DNA of 64,000 bases. Origin: Actinoplanes octamycinicus (GTDB taxonomy: Bacteria > Actinomycetota > Actinomycetes > Mycobacteriales > Micromonosporaceae). Where the stretch lies: NCBI RefSeq assembly GCF_014205225.1, contig NZ_JACHNB010000001.1, positions 930,001 through 994,000 of the forward strand, read 5' to 3'. The translations under genes and the position numbers were made by a program. This document shows, piece by piece, positions 16,939-26,275 of the stretch (positions are counted from its first letter, which is position 1; every line of letters starts with the position of its first letter). The notes below the pieces were generated by a model. It saw only the letters and a program-made list of their open reading frames with translations. It had not been told where the DNA came from and searched no databases.

Positions 16939-17831
16939 CGGTCGTCCCGGTCGAGGCCGGCGAACAGGTCGGTCTCCCACTTGTGCGGGCCCTCACCCGG
17001 GCCGCGCTCGCCCTTGACCAGCGTGTAGTACTCCACGCCCATGAACTCGCCGCCGAAGTCGCCGGCCATCCCGTAGAGCCAGGAGTTGTCCGGGATCTGG
17101 GTGGCGTGGGCGCGCATCGCGGCGGTCTTCTTCGCATAGTGCTCGGTGCCGTCGATCCGGGCGGCGATCTCCTCGTCCGGCGTGCCGAACGGCAGGTCGT
17201 CCACGGTGTCGACGTCGGCGAACGGGTTGCTCTCCGACTCCTTGAACGCCTCCATGCCGTCGCGCAGGACGCTCAGCGGCTGCGCCGTCCAGTAGATCTT
17301 GGCCGGGCCGTCCGGGCCGGCCAGCTCGGCGGCGCGCATCGCGACCCGGTGGGCCTGGATGTGGTCCGGGTGGCCGTAGAACCCGTTCTCGTCGTAGGTG
17401 ATCATGACCTGGGGACGGATCTCCCGCATGATCTCGACCAGGTGGGCGGCGGCCTCGTCCAGGTCGGCGCTCCAGAACGCGCGGGGGTGCTTGTTGGTCT
17501 CCAGGCCCATCATGCCGGAGTCCCGGTAGCGGCCCGGCCCGCCCAGCATGCGCCGGTCGGTGACGCCCAGCGCGTCACAGGCCCGCTCCCACTCGACCAG
17601 GCGCCAGCCACCGAGCTGGTCGGCCTGCCCGGCGGCGAGCTGGGCCAGGGCCGGGACGTGGATCTCGCCCTCCTCGCCGAGGGTGCACGTCACCAGCGTC
17701 ACGTGGGCGCCGGTGGAGACGTAGTGCGCCATGGTGGCGCCGGTCCCGATGACCTCGTCGTCGGGATGCGCGTGCACCAGCAACAGGCGGCGGGCGGGCA
17801 GCGGATCGGGTGCGGTCTGCTCGACGGTCAC
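16935..17831 (-). CDS. mshB: N-acetyl-glucosaminyl-inositol deacetylase (mycothiol synthesis)
   Basis: A 298-residue LmbE-fold zinc deacetylase. The N-terminal AHPDDE zinc motif, [11 protein letters not shown], and the HPDH metal ligand ([13 protein letters not shown]) are all present. MshB removes acetate from GlcNAc-Ins in mycothiol biosynthesis, which marks the host as an actinobacterium. GTG 17831 is chosen because TACAGT lies seven bases upstream; a GTG at 17855 would place the promoter inside the gene. The downstream membrane-protein gene overlaps its stop. Confidence 0.93.
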   Translation of the reverse strand: MTVEQTAPDPLPARRLLLVHAHPDDEVIGTGATMAHYVSTGAHVTLVTCTLGEEGEIHVPALAQLAAGQADQLGGWRLVEWERACDALGVTDRRMLGGPGRYRDSGMMGLETNKHPRAFWSADLDEAAAHLVEIMREIRPQVMITYDENGFYGHPDHIQAHRVAMRAAELAGPDGPAKIYWTAQPLSVLRDGMEAFKESESNPFADVDTVDDLPFGTPDEEIAARIDGTEHYAKKTAAMRAHATQIPDNSWLYGMAGDFGGEFMGVEYYTLVKGERGPGEGPHKWETDLFAGLDRDDR

Positions 17832-17904
17832 GGCGGATACTGTACGCGCGACCACCGACAGGTTCGCCCGACGAGCCCACCGGTTTACCCGGCGGGAGTC
17901 CCCC

Positions 17905-19776
17905 TTGATCAGCGATGCTGAGATCGTGGACTACCCGGGACTCGCCGCGCGCACCGGCGGCTTCCGCCACGGCGCGCCGCACGCCGTGACGGTCGGCGCC
18001 GACGGGGCGCGGGTCGCCTTCCTCCGGTCGTCCGGCCCGTTCCGGCCGGACCCGGAGCTCTGGCTGCTGGACGTGGCGTCGTGCGACGAGCACCTGATCG
18101 CGCCCGGGCCGATCGACTCGTACGCGGTGGACCGGGACGCCCGGGTGGCCGCGTTCGCCCGGGGCGGCCGGCTGTTCCGGGCCGACCTGCTCTCCGGGGC
18201 GGTGACCGCGATCCCGACCGGCGAGCCGGTGCACGACCCGCGGCCGGACCCGCAGGGCCTGCGGATCGGCTACGTGACCGACCCGGGCGGGTCGGCGACG
18301 CTGCGGGTGCACGGGCCGGACGGCGACCGGTTGCTGGCCGGCGAGCCGGGCTACGCCTGGCGCGAGCACGGCGGCAGCATCGCCTGGGGGGTGGCCGGCG
18401 CCGGCGCCGGCGAGTTCGGCCGGACCCGGGGCTGGTGGTGGTCGCCGGACGGGAACCAGGTGCTGGCCGTCCGGACCGCCGGGTCGACCAGCCTGCACCT
18501 GCTCGACCTGGACGACGGCTGGGTGGACGTGCACTGGGACCGGGAGACCTACCCGCACCTGGCCCAGGTGCGCTGGGCCGGCGGCGGGCCGCTGATCACC
18601 GTGCTGCGCCGGATGCAGCAGCACGGCCTGGTCCTCTCGGTGGACCCGCGGACCGGGGAGACCCAGGTGCACGCGGAACTGGCCGACGCCCGCTGGGTGG
18701 AGCCGATCCCGGGCACCCCGCGCCACCTGCCGGACGGCCGGGTGCTGGTCGGCGGCGAGCTGGCGCACGACGGGTTCGACGCGCGCTGCCTGTTCGCCGA
18801 CGGCAGCCTGCTCACCCCGCCCGGGCTGTACGTCCGGCGGGTGGCCGGCACGCTGCCCCGGGCGGCCGGGCCGGCCGGGGCGCCGGACCTGATCGTCGAG
18901 GGCAGCATGGGCGACCCGGCGGTGCGGGAGGTGTTCCGGGTGCGTACCTCGCTGGGCGGGGGCGGTCCGGAGGTGACCCGGCTGACCGGGTCGCGGAGCG
19001 GCGCCGAGCTGGCCACCGGCGGGGACGTGCTGGTCGCGGACGACGAGGTGTGGCGGGCGGACCGGCGGATCGGGACGTTGCGGTCGGTGGCGGCGGGGTT
19101 GCCGTACCGGCCGGAGCCGGTACTGGAGCGGGTCACCGACCGGCGGTTGCCGGCCGGCGTCCTCTATCCCACCGGGTTCGTCGGCGGCAGTCTGCCGGTG
19201 CTGGTCGTCATGGGCGACGGTCCCGGGTCCCAGCAGGTCCGCGCGGAGGACGCCGCCTGGCAGGAGCGGCAGTGGTGGGCGGACGCCGGGTTCGCCGTGG
19301 TCAGCGTGGACTCCCGGGGCACCCCCGGGGTGGCGCCCAGCTTCGAGAAGGCGGTTCACCGGCGGCTCGCCGACCTGGCCCTGGCCGATCAGGTGGACGC
19401 CCTGCACGCGCTCACCGGCAAGCACCCGGACCTGGACCTGAGCCGGGTCGCGGCGCGCGGCCGCGGGCTGGGCGGCTGGCTGGCCGCGCTCGCGGTGCTG
19501 CGCCGGCCGGACGTGTTCCACTGCGGGGTGGCCCGGGAGCCGGTGCTGGACTGGGCGGCGCTGCCGGCGCCGATCGCCGAGCGGTATCTCGGCGATCCGG
19601 CCGACTCGGCGCACGTCTACCGCAACCACAGCCTGACCGAGGCGCTCGCCGAGGCCGAGCCGCACGGCCCGCTGCTGCTGGTCGGGGTGGAGCTGCCGGG
19701 CCTGCGGTCGGCGCCTGGGTTGTCGCTCGCCGAGGAGTTAGCTTTCTTGCAGGAGGCGGTGCCACCCGAAAGATAG
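17905..19776 (+). CDS. S9-family (prolyl oligopeptidase) homologue lacking the catalytic triad
   Basis: A 623-residue protein. Residues ~10-370 form the N-terminal beta-propeller of DPP-IV-type S9 peptidases; the rest is the alpha/beta-hydrolase domain ([35 protein letters not shown]). Where active relatives have the nucleophile elbow GWSYGG, this one reads GRGLGG, with glycine instead of serine. The short C-terminus also lacks the usual HGxxDDxV aspartate and the final histidine. It is therefore predicted to be a non-hydrolytic binding or regulatory protein. TTG 17905 is used for the family-like N-terminus [11 protein letters not shown] and follows GGGAG; GTG 17926 is the alternative. Confidence 0.82.
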   Translation: MISDAEIVDYPGLAARTGGFRHGAPHAVTVGADGARVAFLRSSGPFRPDPELWLLDVASCDEHLIAPGPIDSYAVDRDARVAAFARGGRLFRADLLSGAVTAIPTGEPVHDPRPDPQGLRIGYVTDPGGSATLRVHGPDGDRLLAGEPGYAWREHGGSIAWGVAGAGAGEFGRTRGWWWSPDGNQVLAVRTAGSTSLHLLDLDDGWVDVHWDRETYPHLAQVRWAGGGPLITVLRRMQQHGLVLSVDPRTGETQVHAELADARWVEPIPGTPRHLPDGRVLVGGELAHDGFDARCLFADGSLLTPPGLYVRRVAGTLPRAAGPAGAPDLIVEGSMGDPAVREVFRVRTSLGGGGPEVTRLTGSRSGAELATGGDVLVADDEVWRADRRIGTLRSVAAGLPYRPEPVLERVTDRRLPAGVLYPTGFVGGSLPVLVVMGDGPGSQQVRAEDAAWQERQWWADAGFAVVSVDSRGTPGVAPSFEKAVHRRLADLALADQVDALHALTGKHPDLDLSRVAARGRGLGGWLAALAVLRRPDVFHCGVAREPVLDWAALPAPIAERYLGDPADSAHVYRNHSLTEALAEAEPHGPLLLVGVELPGLRSAPGLSLAEELAFLQEAVPPER

Positions 19777-19844
19777 GCAGGGGACAGGTTGTTATGGGAC
19801 TAGTGTTCATGCGACAGTCGGATCCCGACCACCCGGGAGACGCC

Positions 19845-20399
19845 ATGACATCCGCGATCTTCACCAACGGCCGGCCCCTCACCGAGCCCGAGTTCCTGGC
19901 CATCGGCGAAACGCCCGAGCGTATCGAGCTTTTCGACGGGAGCCTCTACGTGTCACCAGGGCCTACCCCCATCCATCAGCACGTCTCGACCAGGCTCGCC
20001 GTGCGCCTGATCCCGGCCGTGGAAGAAGCCGGCCTGCATCTGCACGAGGCGGTGAATCTCCGGCTCCGGCCGGACCGGATCCCCATCGCCGATCTGGTCA
20101 TCACGACCGACATCGACTACTACGAGCTGGTCATCGACTCCTCGGCGGCACGCCTGGTCTGCGAGATCATCTCGCCGTCCAACTCCACGACCGACCGGGT
20201 GCTCAAGATGAGCTACTACGCCGAGGCCGGAATCCCTTGGTATCTCCTGGTCGATCCCCGCACCGGCGAGTTGCGGCTGTACGGGATCTCCGATGGTGAA
20301 TATGTCTTGCACGCGACCGCCGAGCCTGGCGTGCCGCTTCAGCTGACTGACCCGGTCCGCGTGGCCATCGATCCGGCGGAGTTGCTGCCACCCCAGTGA
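19845..20399 (+). CDS. Uma2-family PD-(D/E)XK nuclease-fold protein
   Basis: A 184-residue Uma2 (DUF820) protein with the family order of acidic residues: IELFDGSLY, IADLVITTD, CEIISPSNSTTDRVLKMSYYAEAGIPWYLLVD. The D...E-x-K pattern resembles restriction-endonuclease-like active sites, although the biological role of Uma2 proteins is unsettled; they are often expanded in multicellular bacteria. ATG 19845 follows CGGGAGA. A second Uma2 gene lies at 58337 and the two are only distantly similar. Confidence 0.85.
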   Translation: MTSAIFTNGRPLTEPEFLAIGETPERIELFDGSLYVSPGPTPIHQHVSTRLAVRLIPAVEEAGLHLHEAVNLRLRPDRIPIADLVITTDIDYYELVIDSSAARLVCEIISPSNSTTDRVLKMSYYAEAGIPWYLLVDPRTGELRLYGISDGEYVLHATAEPGVPLQLTDPVRVAIDPAELLPPQ

Positions 20400-20440
20400 G
20401 GTCGCCGGAAATTGTCGCACCGGGCCCCTAGGGTCGGGGC

Positions 20441-21868
20441 ATGAGCCACTTCGATGAGGCGGGCGCGGCGGTCCAGGCCGCGCTCGACGCCGGCGCCCGC
20501 TATGCGGATGCCCGGGTCATGGTCTGCCGCACCGAATCGATGACGGCCCGCGACGGGGCCGTCGAGGATCTGGGCTCCGACGAGAGCGCCGGCCTGGGGG
20601 TTCGCGCCCTGGTCGGCTCGAGCTGGGGCTTCTACGCCGTTCCCGATCTCGCCGAGCCGGCCGCCCGGGCCGCCGGCCGGCGCGCCGCGCAGATCGCCGC
20701 GGCCAGCGCCCAGGTGGCCGGCCCGCCGGCCGAGCTGACCCCGTCCAGCCCGGTCACCGCGAGCTGGGCCAGCGACTGCGTGGTCGACCCGCTGTCGGTG
20801 CCGCTGTCCGACAAGGGCGACCTGCTGGTCCGGGCCACCCTGGCGGCCAAGGAGGCGGGCGCCGACCTGGCCCAGGCCAGCTACGCGATCTGGGACACCC
20901 ACAAGTGGTTCGTCTCCAGCGAGGGCCACCGCGTCGACCAGCACATCCGGGAGTGCGGCGGCGGGGTGACGGCGCACGCCATCGGCGACGGCGAGGTCCA
21001 GCGCCGCTCCCTCCCCGGGCAGTACGGCACCCGCGGCTGGGAGCTGATCGACGAGCTGGACCTGGTGGGCAACGCGCCGCGCCTGGCCGAGGAGGCGCGC
21101 GAGCTGCTCACCGCCCCGCTCTGCCCGGCCGGCGAGACCACCCTGATCCTCGGCGGCTCGCAGCTGGCCCTGCAGATCCACGAGTCGGTCGGGCACGCCA
21201 TCGAGCTGGACCGGATCCTCGGCTGGGAGGCCGCCTTCGCCGGCACCAGCTGGCTCGACCTGACCCGGCTGGGCTCGCTGCGCTACGGCTCCGAGCTGAT
21301 GAACATCACGATCGACCCGACCTTCCCGGGCGCGCTGGGCAGCTTCGGCTTCGACGACGAGGGCACCCGCGCGGCGAAACGGCACGCGGTCCGCGACGGC
21401 GTCTGGGTGGGCGTGCTGGCCGGCCGCGACTCGGCCGCCGTGGCCGGGCTGGACTACGCCGGCAGCGTCCGCTCGGACGGCTGGGCCCGGCTGCCGATGG
21501 TCCGGATGACCAACGTCGGCCTGGAGCCCGGGCCGCACACCCTCGACGAGATCATCGCGGCCACCGACGACGGCGTGTTCATGGACGTCAACCGGTCCTG
21601 GTCGATCGACGACCGCCGGCTGAACTTCCAGTTCGGATGCGAGATCGGCTACGAGATCAAGAACGGGAGGCGGGGCCGGATGCTGCGCAATCCGACCTAC
21701 ACCGGGATCGGCCCGAGGTTCTGGCAGTCGATGGACATGCTGTCCTCCGAGACGATCGCCTGGGGCACGCCGAACTGCGGGAAGGGTCAGCCCGGCCAGG
21801 TCGGGCACACCGGGCACCCGGCGGCGCCGGCCCGGTTCACCGACGTCCGGGTGGGGGTGCACGGATGA
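20441..21868 (+). CDS. tldD: TldD-type metalloprotease subunit
   Basis: A 475-residue protein of normal TldD length. The zinc-site motif HESVGHAIELD (HExxxH) is present and matches the catalytic TldD subunit of the TldD/TldE heterodimer, which degrades unfolded peptides and processes some ribosomal natural products. GEFMDVNRSWSIDDRR-type and NPTYTGIGPRFW segments fit the C-terminal domain. A TAGGGT box six bases before the ATG implies a leaderless mRNA. The partner gene tldE follows after an 81-bp bridge ORF that overlaps both. Confidence 0.93.
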   Translation: MSHFDEAGAAVQAALDAGARYADARVMVCRTESMTARDGAVEDLGSDESAGLGVRALVGSSWGFYAVPDLAEPAARAAGRRAAQIAAASAQVAGPPAELTPSSPVTASWASDCVVDPLSVPLSDKGDLLVRATLAAKEAGADLAQASYAIWDTHKWFVSSEGHRVDQHIRECGGGVTAHAIGDGEVQRRSLPGQYGTRGWELIDELDLVGNAPRLAEEARELLTAPLCPAGETTLILGGSQLALQIHESVGHAIELDRILGWEAAFAGTSWLDLTRLGSLRYGSELMNITIDPTFPGALGSFGFDDEGTRAAKRHAVRDGVWVGVLAGRDSAAVAGLDYAGSVRSDGWARLPMVRMTNVGLEPGPHTLDEIIAATDDGVFMDVNRSWSIDDRRLNFQFGCEIGYEIKNGRRGRMLRNPTYTGIGPRFWQSMDMLSSETIAWGTPNCGKGQPGQVGHTGHPAAPARFTDVRVGVHG

Positions 21869-21945
21869 GCGAGCTCGCGTGCGAATCGATGGGCACAGTC
21901 GTCAACGCGTCGCGGCGCCGGAGCGCAGCGGAGGTGACGCGATGA
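21865..21945 (+). CDS. 26-residue bridge ORF between tldD and tldE
   Basis: ATG at 21865 overlaps the tldD stop (ATGA), and its own TGA overlaps the tldE start (ATGA). The 26 codons read straight through the spacer, with a core CCGGAGCGCAGCGGAGGTG (~21918-21936) that also contains the tldE ribosome site. The same core, slightly changed, occurs twice before livF. Either a coupling device that keeps ribosomes on the message across the spacer, or a mobile spacer sequence that happens to be open. A functional peptide is unproven. Confidence 0.4.
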   Translation: MSELACESMGTVVNASRRRSAAEVTR

Positions 21946-23375
21946 GCGCCGAGTTGCAGCTCGCGGCGAAAGTGGTGGAGCTGGTCCGGGAGCTGGCCGG
22001 CCGGTCCGCCGAGGCCGAGGTCACGGTCCGGCACCACGCGCTGGCGCTGACCCGGTTCGCCAACTCGGCGATCCATCAGAACGTGGCCGAGGCGACCACC
22101 GGGGTCCGCCTGCGGCTGCACCTGGACGGCCGGACCGCCTCCGGCTCCAGCACGCTGACCAGCCTCGACGGCCTGCGCTCGCTGGTCGGGCGGACCATCG
22201 CGGCGGCCCGGGTCACCCCGCCCGACCCGGCCTGGGCCGGCCTCACCAGGCCGGCCGCGCTGCGCATCTCGGCCGCGCACCCGGGCTCCGGCGAGCACTC
22301 CGGGCTGGCCTTCGGCTTCGACGAGGCGACCGCCCGGGCCACCCCGGCCGAGCGGGCCGCGCGGGTCCGCGCCTTCGTCGACGCGGCCGGCGGCCTGGAG
22401 ACCGCCGGTTACTGCCGCACCGCCTACGTCTCCGCCGCCTTCGCGAACACGGCCGGTCAGGCCGTCGAGGGCCGCACCGCGGAGGCCGCGATGGACGCGA
22501 TCGCCCGCGACCGGGGCGCCGACGGGGTGGCCCGGCTGGCCTCCTCCCGGCTGGCCGACCTGGACGGGGCCGAGCTGGGCGCCCGCGCCGCGGCCAAGGC
22601 TCGCGCCGCGGTCGCTCCGGCCGAGCTGCCCCCGGGGCACTACGAGGTGGTCCTGGAGCCGACCGCGGTCGCCGACCTGCTGCAGAATTTCGCCGTCTTC
22701 GGCTTCAACGGCAAGTCGTTCGTGCAGAAACAGTCCTTCGCCGAGCTGGGCAAGGAGCAGTTCGACCCGTCGGTGACCATCGTGGACGACCCGCTGGGCA
22801 GCCGCGGTGAGCCGGCCCCCGGCCTGCCGTTCGACGACGAGGGCACGCCGGCCCGGTCGCTGGTGCTGGTCCGGGACGGGGTCACCCAGGCGGTGGCGCA
22901 CGACCGGACATCGGCGGCCCAGGCCGGCGTCGAGTCGACCGGGCACGCCGCGCCGGCCTCCCGCTCCTGGGGGCCGTACCCGTCGCATCCGCGCCTGGAG
23001 GCCGTCCCGGCGCCGGCCGGCACGTCGACCGGGGCGTCGGCCGCGGTCGCCGAGTCGGCCCGGCCGCTGGTCGCCCGGATGCGGCGCGGGCTGCTGGTCA
23101 CCGACCTCTGGTACACCCGGGTGCTGGACCCGAAGACGCTGGTGGTGACCGGGCTGACCCGCAACGGGGTGTGGCTGGTGGAGGACGGCGAGATCGTCCG
23201 GCCGGTGAGCAACCTGCGGTTCACCCAGTCGTACCCGCAGGCGCTGGCCCCCGGCGGGGTGCTCGGGATCGGCGCCGAGTCGGTGCTGCTGCCCAGCTCC
23301 TGGGACGACGCGCGCTATGCCGCGCCGGCCCTGCACCTGGCGTCCTGGAAGATCACCGGCAACGCATCTGGATAG
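21942..23375 (+). CDS. tldE: TldE/PmbA-type metalloprotease subunit
   Basis: A 477-residue TldD-related protein without the HExxxH zinc motif, as expected for the non-catalytic TldE/PmbA partner. Family features include FGFNGKSFVQKQSF, DDEGTPARSLVLVRDGV and a C-terminal LPSSWDDARYAAPAL. It forms the heterodimer with the upstream tldD product. ATG 21942 is fixed by the GCGGAGGTG ribosome site and by the overlap with the bridge ORF; the frame is open further upstream but with unlikely sequence. Confidence 0.92.
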   Translation: MSAELQLAAKVVELVRELAGRSAEAEVTVRHHALALTRFANSAIHQNVAEATTGVRLRLHLDGRTASGSSTLTSLDGLRSLVGRTIAAARVTPPDPAWAGLTRPAALRISAAHPGSGEHSGLAFGFDEATARATPAERAARVRAFVDAAGGLETAGYCRTAYVSAAFANTAGQAVEGRTAEAAMDAIARDRGADGVARLASSRLADLDGAELGARAAAKARAAVAPAELPPGHYEVVLEPTAVADLLQNFAVFGFNGKSFVQKQSFAELGKEQFDPSVTIVDDPLGSRGEPAPGLPFDDEGTPARSLVLVRDGVTQAVAHDRTSAAQAGVESTGHAAPASRSWGPYPSHPRLEAVPAPAGTSTGASAAVAESARPLVARMRRGLLVTDLWYTRVLDPKTLVVTGLTRNGVWLVEDGEIVRPVSNLRFTQSYPQALAPGGVLGIGAESVLLPSSWDDARYAAPALHLASWKITGNASG

Positions 23376-23580
23376 ATCCATTAGCTTATCGGCGATCGTC
23401 GTTGCAGGCCGGGATCATGATTTTGTGACCTACTTGGCATCCCCGGCCCGCAAACTGTCGGACCTTGGGCGTAACGTGTGCTCCACATCACCGTCGCGCG
23501 AGGACGGCTGACGGCGGCCATCCGTGTGTCCGCTTCCGGTCGGCCTCGCGTACCTGACGCGGCACCGGCAGGGAGATGGC

Positions 23581-24372
23581 ATGACGACGACGGCATCGAG
23601 GCCGGGCGCGGAGGGTTCCCGCGCGGCGATCTCGGCGCGGACACTGCGGACCGATCGGTGGTGGCTGGCGCCGCTGATCACCTTTCTCGGGCTCACCGCC
23701 TGGGTGACCTACGCGACGGTCCGGGTGTTCATGCACAAGTGGTTCTACGTCGACGACTATCACTACTTGACGCCGTTCTACTCACCGTGCCTGACCGACC
23801 GGTGCGGCGACGCGGCCGAGTTCGGCACTCCCCTGCCGAGCTTCTGGCTGATCCCGGAGGCGGCCTTCACCCTGCCGTTCCTGCTGCTCTTCCGGCTGAC
23901 CTGCTACTACTACCGGAAGGCGTACTACCGCTCGTTCTGGCTGTCCCCGCCGGCCTGCGCCGTACCGGACAACCACAAGAGCTACTCCGGCGAGACCCGC
24001 TTCCCGCTGATCTTCCAGAACGCCCACCGGTACGCGTTCTACGCGGCCTTCCTGATCTCCGTGATCAACACCTGGGACGCGATCCGCGCCCAGACCACCG
24101 GCCTGGGCCTGGGCAACCTGATCCTCTGGATCAACGTGATCATGCTGTGGGCCTACACGGTGTCCTGCCACTCCTGCCGGCACATCATCGGTGGCCGGCT
24201 CAAGCACTTCTCCCGGCATCCGGTGCGATACCGGCTGTGGACCGTGGTGTCCAGGTTGAACACCCGGCACATGCAGCTCGCCTGGATCACTCTCGGGACT
24301 CTCGCGGTGACCGATTTCTACATCATGGCGGTCAGCGCGAAGTGGATCTCCGACCTGCGGATCATCGGTTAG
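23581..24372 (+). CDS. sdhC: succinate dehydrogenase/fumarate reductase membrane anchor
   Basis: A 263-residue protein with about five hydrophobic segments (~35-55, ~100-120, ~155-180, ~185-205, ~235-255) and several histidines that could hold haem or quinone. It matches the unusually large single membrane subunit of the actinobacterial complex exemplified by Rv0249c, not the classic SdhC/SdhD pair. It anchors the flavoprotein and iron-sulfur subunits encoded directly downstream. AGGGAGA precedes the ATG. The 205 bp before it hold no other gene. Confidence 0.88.
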   Translation: MTTTASRPGAEGSRAAISARTLRTDRWWLAPLITFLGLTAWVTYATVRVFMHKWFYVDDYHYLTPFYSPCLTDRCGDAAEFGTPLPSFWLIPEAAFTLPFLLLFRLTCYYYRKAYYRSFWLSPPACAVPDNHKSYSGETRFPLIFQNAHRYAFYAAFLISVINTWDAIRAQTTGLGLGNLILWINVIMLWAYTVSCHSCRHIIGGRLKHFSRHPVRYRLWTVVSRLNTRHMQLAWITLGTLAVTDFYIMAVSAKWISDLRIIG

Positions 24373-24382
24373 GGGCAGGACC

Positions 24383-26275
24383 ATGACGACCACCGAACGC
24401 CATCTGTACGACGTCGTGGTGATCGGCGCCGGCGGTGCCGGGCTGCGTGCCGCGATCGAGGCCCGGCTGGCCGGCAAGAAGACCGCGATCATCTCCAAGT
24501 CGCTGTTCGGCAAGGCGCACACGGTGATGGCCGAGGGCGGCGCCGCGGCCGCGATGGGGAACGTGAACTCCCGGGACAACTGGATGGTCCACTTCCGGGA
24601 CACCATGCGCGGCGGCAAGTTCCTGAACAACTTCCGGATGGCCGAGCTGCACGCCAAGGAGGCGCCGGAGCGGATCTGGGAGCTGGAGACGTACGGCGCG
24701 CTCTTCGACCGGACCAAGGACGGCAAGATCTCGCAGCGCAACTTCGGCGGGCACGAGTACCCACGGCTGGCGCACGTCGGCGACCGGACCGGGCTGGAGC
24801 TGATCCGTACCCTGCAGCAGAAGATCGTCTCGCTGCAGCAGGAGGACTTCGCCGAGACCGGCAGCTACGAGTCGCGGATCCGGGTCTTCCAGGAGACCAC
24901 GATCACCGAGCTGCTGCTCGACGGCGACCGGGTGGCCGGCGCGTTCGGCTACTACCGGGAGTCCGGCGAGTTCCTCGTCTTCGAGGCGCCCGCGGTGGTG
25001 CTCGCCACCGGCGGCGTCGGCCGCAGCTACAAGGTCACCTCGAACTCGTGGGAGTACACCGGCGACGGCCACGCGCTCGCCCTGCGCTCCGGCGCCACGC
25101 TGATCAACATGGAGTTCCTCCAGTTCCACCCGACCGGCATGGTTTGGCCGCCGAGCGTGAAAGGCATCCTGGTCACCGAGTCGGTCCGGGGCGACGGCGG
25201 CGTGCTGCGGAACTCGGAGCAGAAACGCTTCATGTTCGACTACGTCCCCGACGTCTTCCGCAAGCAGTACGCGGAGACCGAGGAGGAGGCGGACCGGTGG
25301 TACACCGACCCGGACAACAACCGCCGCCCACCCGAGCTGCTGCCCCGCGACGAGGTGGCCCGGGCGATCAACAGCGAGGTCAAGGCGGGCCGCGGCAGCC
25401 CGGCCGGCGGCGTCTTCCTGGACGTCTCCACCCGGCTGCCGGCCGAGCAGATCATCAAGCGGCTGCCGTCGATGCACCACCAGTTCAAGGAGCTGGCCGA
25501 CGTCGACATCACCAAGGAGCCGATGGAGGTCGGCCCGACCTGCCACTACGTGATGGGCGGGGTCGAGGTCGACCCGGACACCGGCGCCGCGTTCGGCACG
25601 GTGCAGGGCCTGTTCGCGGCCGGCGAGGTGTCCGGCGGCATGCACGGCTCCAACCGGCTGGGCGGCAACTCGCTCTCCGACCTGCTGGTCTTCGGCAAAC
25701 GGGCCGGTGAGCACGCCGCCGCCTACGTCGACACGCTGCCCAAACGGCCCAAGGTCAGCCGGGTCGACCTGGCCGCGGCGACCGAGGTGGCGCTCGCCCC
25801 GCTGGTCCGCACCGAGGGCGAGAACCCGTACACGTTGCAGCAGGACCTGCAGGCGGTGATGGGCGACCTGGTCGGCATCATCCGCCGGGAGGGCGAGCTC
25901 AGCGACGCCCTGAAAAAGCTGCACGAGCTCCGGGTCCGGGTGGCGAACGTCGCGGTCGGCGGCGGCCGGCGCTACAACCCCGGCTGGCACCTGGCCCTCG
26001 ACCTGCGCAACATGCTGATCGTCTCGGAGTGCACGGCGAAAGCCGCGCTGGAGCGTGAGGAGTCGCGCGGCGGGCACACCCGGGAGGACTTCCCGCGGAT
26101 GAGCCCGGAGTGGCGGCGGATCAACCTGGTCTGCTCGCTCGACGAGGCCGGTGAGGTGCACCTGGAGCGCAAGCCGGTGCCCACCATCCGCCCCGAGCTG
26201 CTCGCCCTCTTCGAGCACAGTGAGCTGGCCAAATACCTGACCACCGAGGAATTGACAGGGCTGGGGGAAGAGTGA
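24383..26275 (+). CDS. sdhA: succinate dehydrogenase/fumarate reductase flavoprotein subunit
   Basis: A 630-residue flavoprotein. It has the dinucleotide motif GAGGAGLRAAIEA, the covalent-FAD histidine in KAHTVMAEGG, the active-site HPTGM segment and a C-terminal RRGGHTRED-like ESRGGHTREDFPRM capping motif. It oxidises succinate to fumarate (or the reverse) and passes electrons to the iron-sulfur subunit. The length and gene order anchor-A-B match Rv0249c-Rv0248c-Rv0247c. Its stop overlaps the sdhB GTG by four bases. Confidence 0.96.
   Translation: MTTTERHLYDVVVIGAGGAGLRAAIEARLAGKKTAIISKSLFGKAHTVMAEGGAAAAMGNVNSRDNWMVHFRDTMRGGKFLNNFRMAELHAKEAPERIWELETYGALFDRTKDGKISQRNFGGHEYPRLAHVGDRTGLELIRTLQQKIVSLQQEDFAETGSYESRIRVFQETTITELLLDGDRVAGAFGYYRESGEFLVFEAPAVVLATGGVGRSYKVTSNSWEYTGDGHALALRSGATLINMEFLQFHPTGMVWPPSVKGILVTESVRGDGGVLRNSEQKRFMFDYVPDVFRKQYAETEEEADRWYTDPDNNRRPPELLPRDEVARAINSEVKAGRGSPAGGVFLDVSTRLPAEQIIKRLPSMHHQFKELADVDITKEPMEVGPTCHYVMGGVEVDPDTGAAFGTVQGLFAAGEVSGGMHGSNRLGGNSLSDLLVFGKRAGEHAAAYVDTLPKRPKVSRVDLAAATEVALAPLVRTEGENPYTLQQDLQAVMGDLVGIIRREGELSDALKKLHELRVRVANVAVGGGRRYNPGWHLALDLRNMLIVSECTAKAALEREESRGGHTREDFPRMSPEWRRINLVCSLDEAGEVHLERKPVPTIRPELLALFEHSELAKYLTTEELTGLGEE

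Noticed and set aside
18081..19844. Extended frame joined to the Uma2 gene at 19845
   Set aside because: The first 1.7 kb is an out-of-frame shadow of the S9 gene; GGGAGA before ATG 19845 marks the real start.
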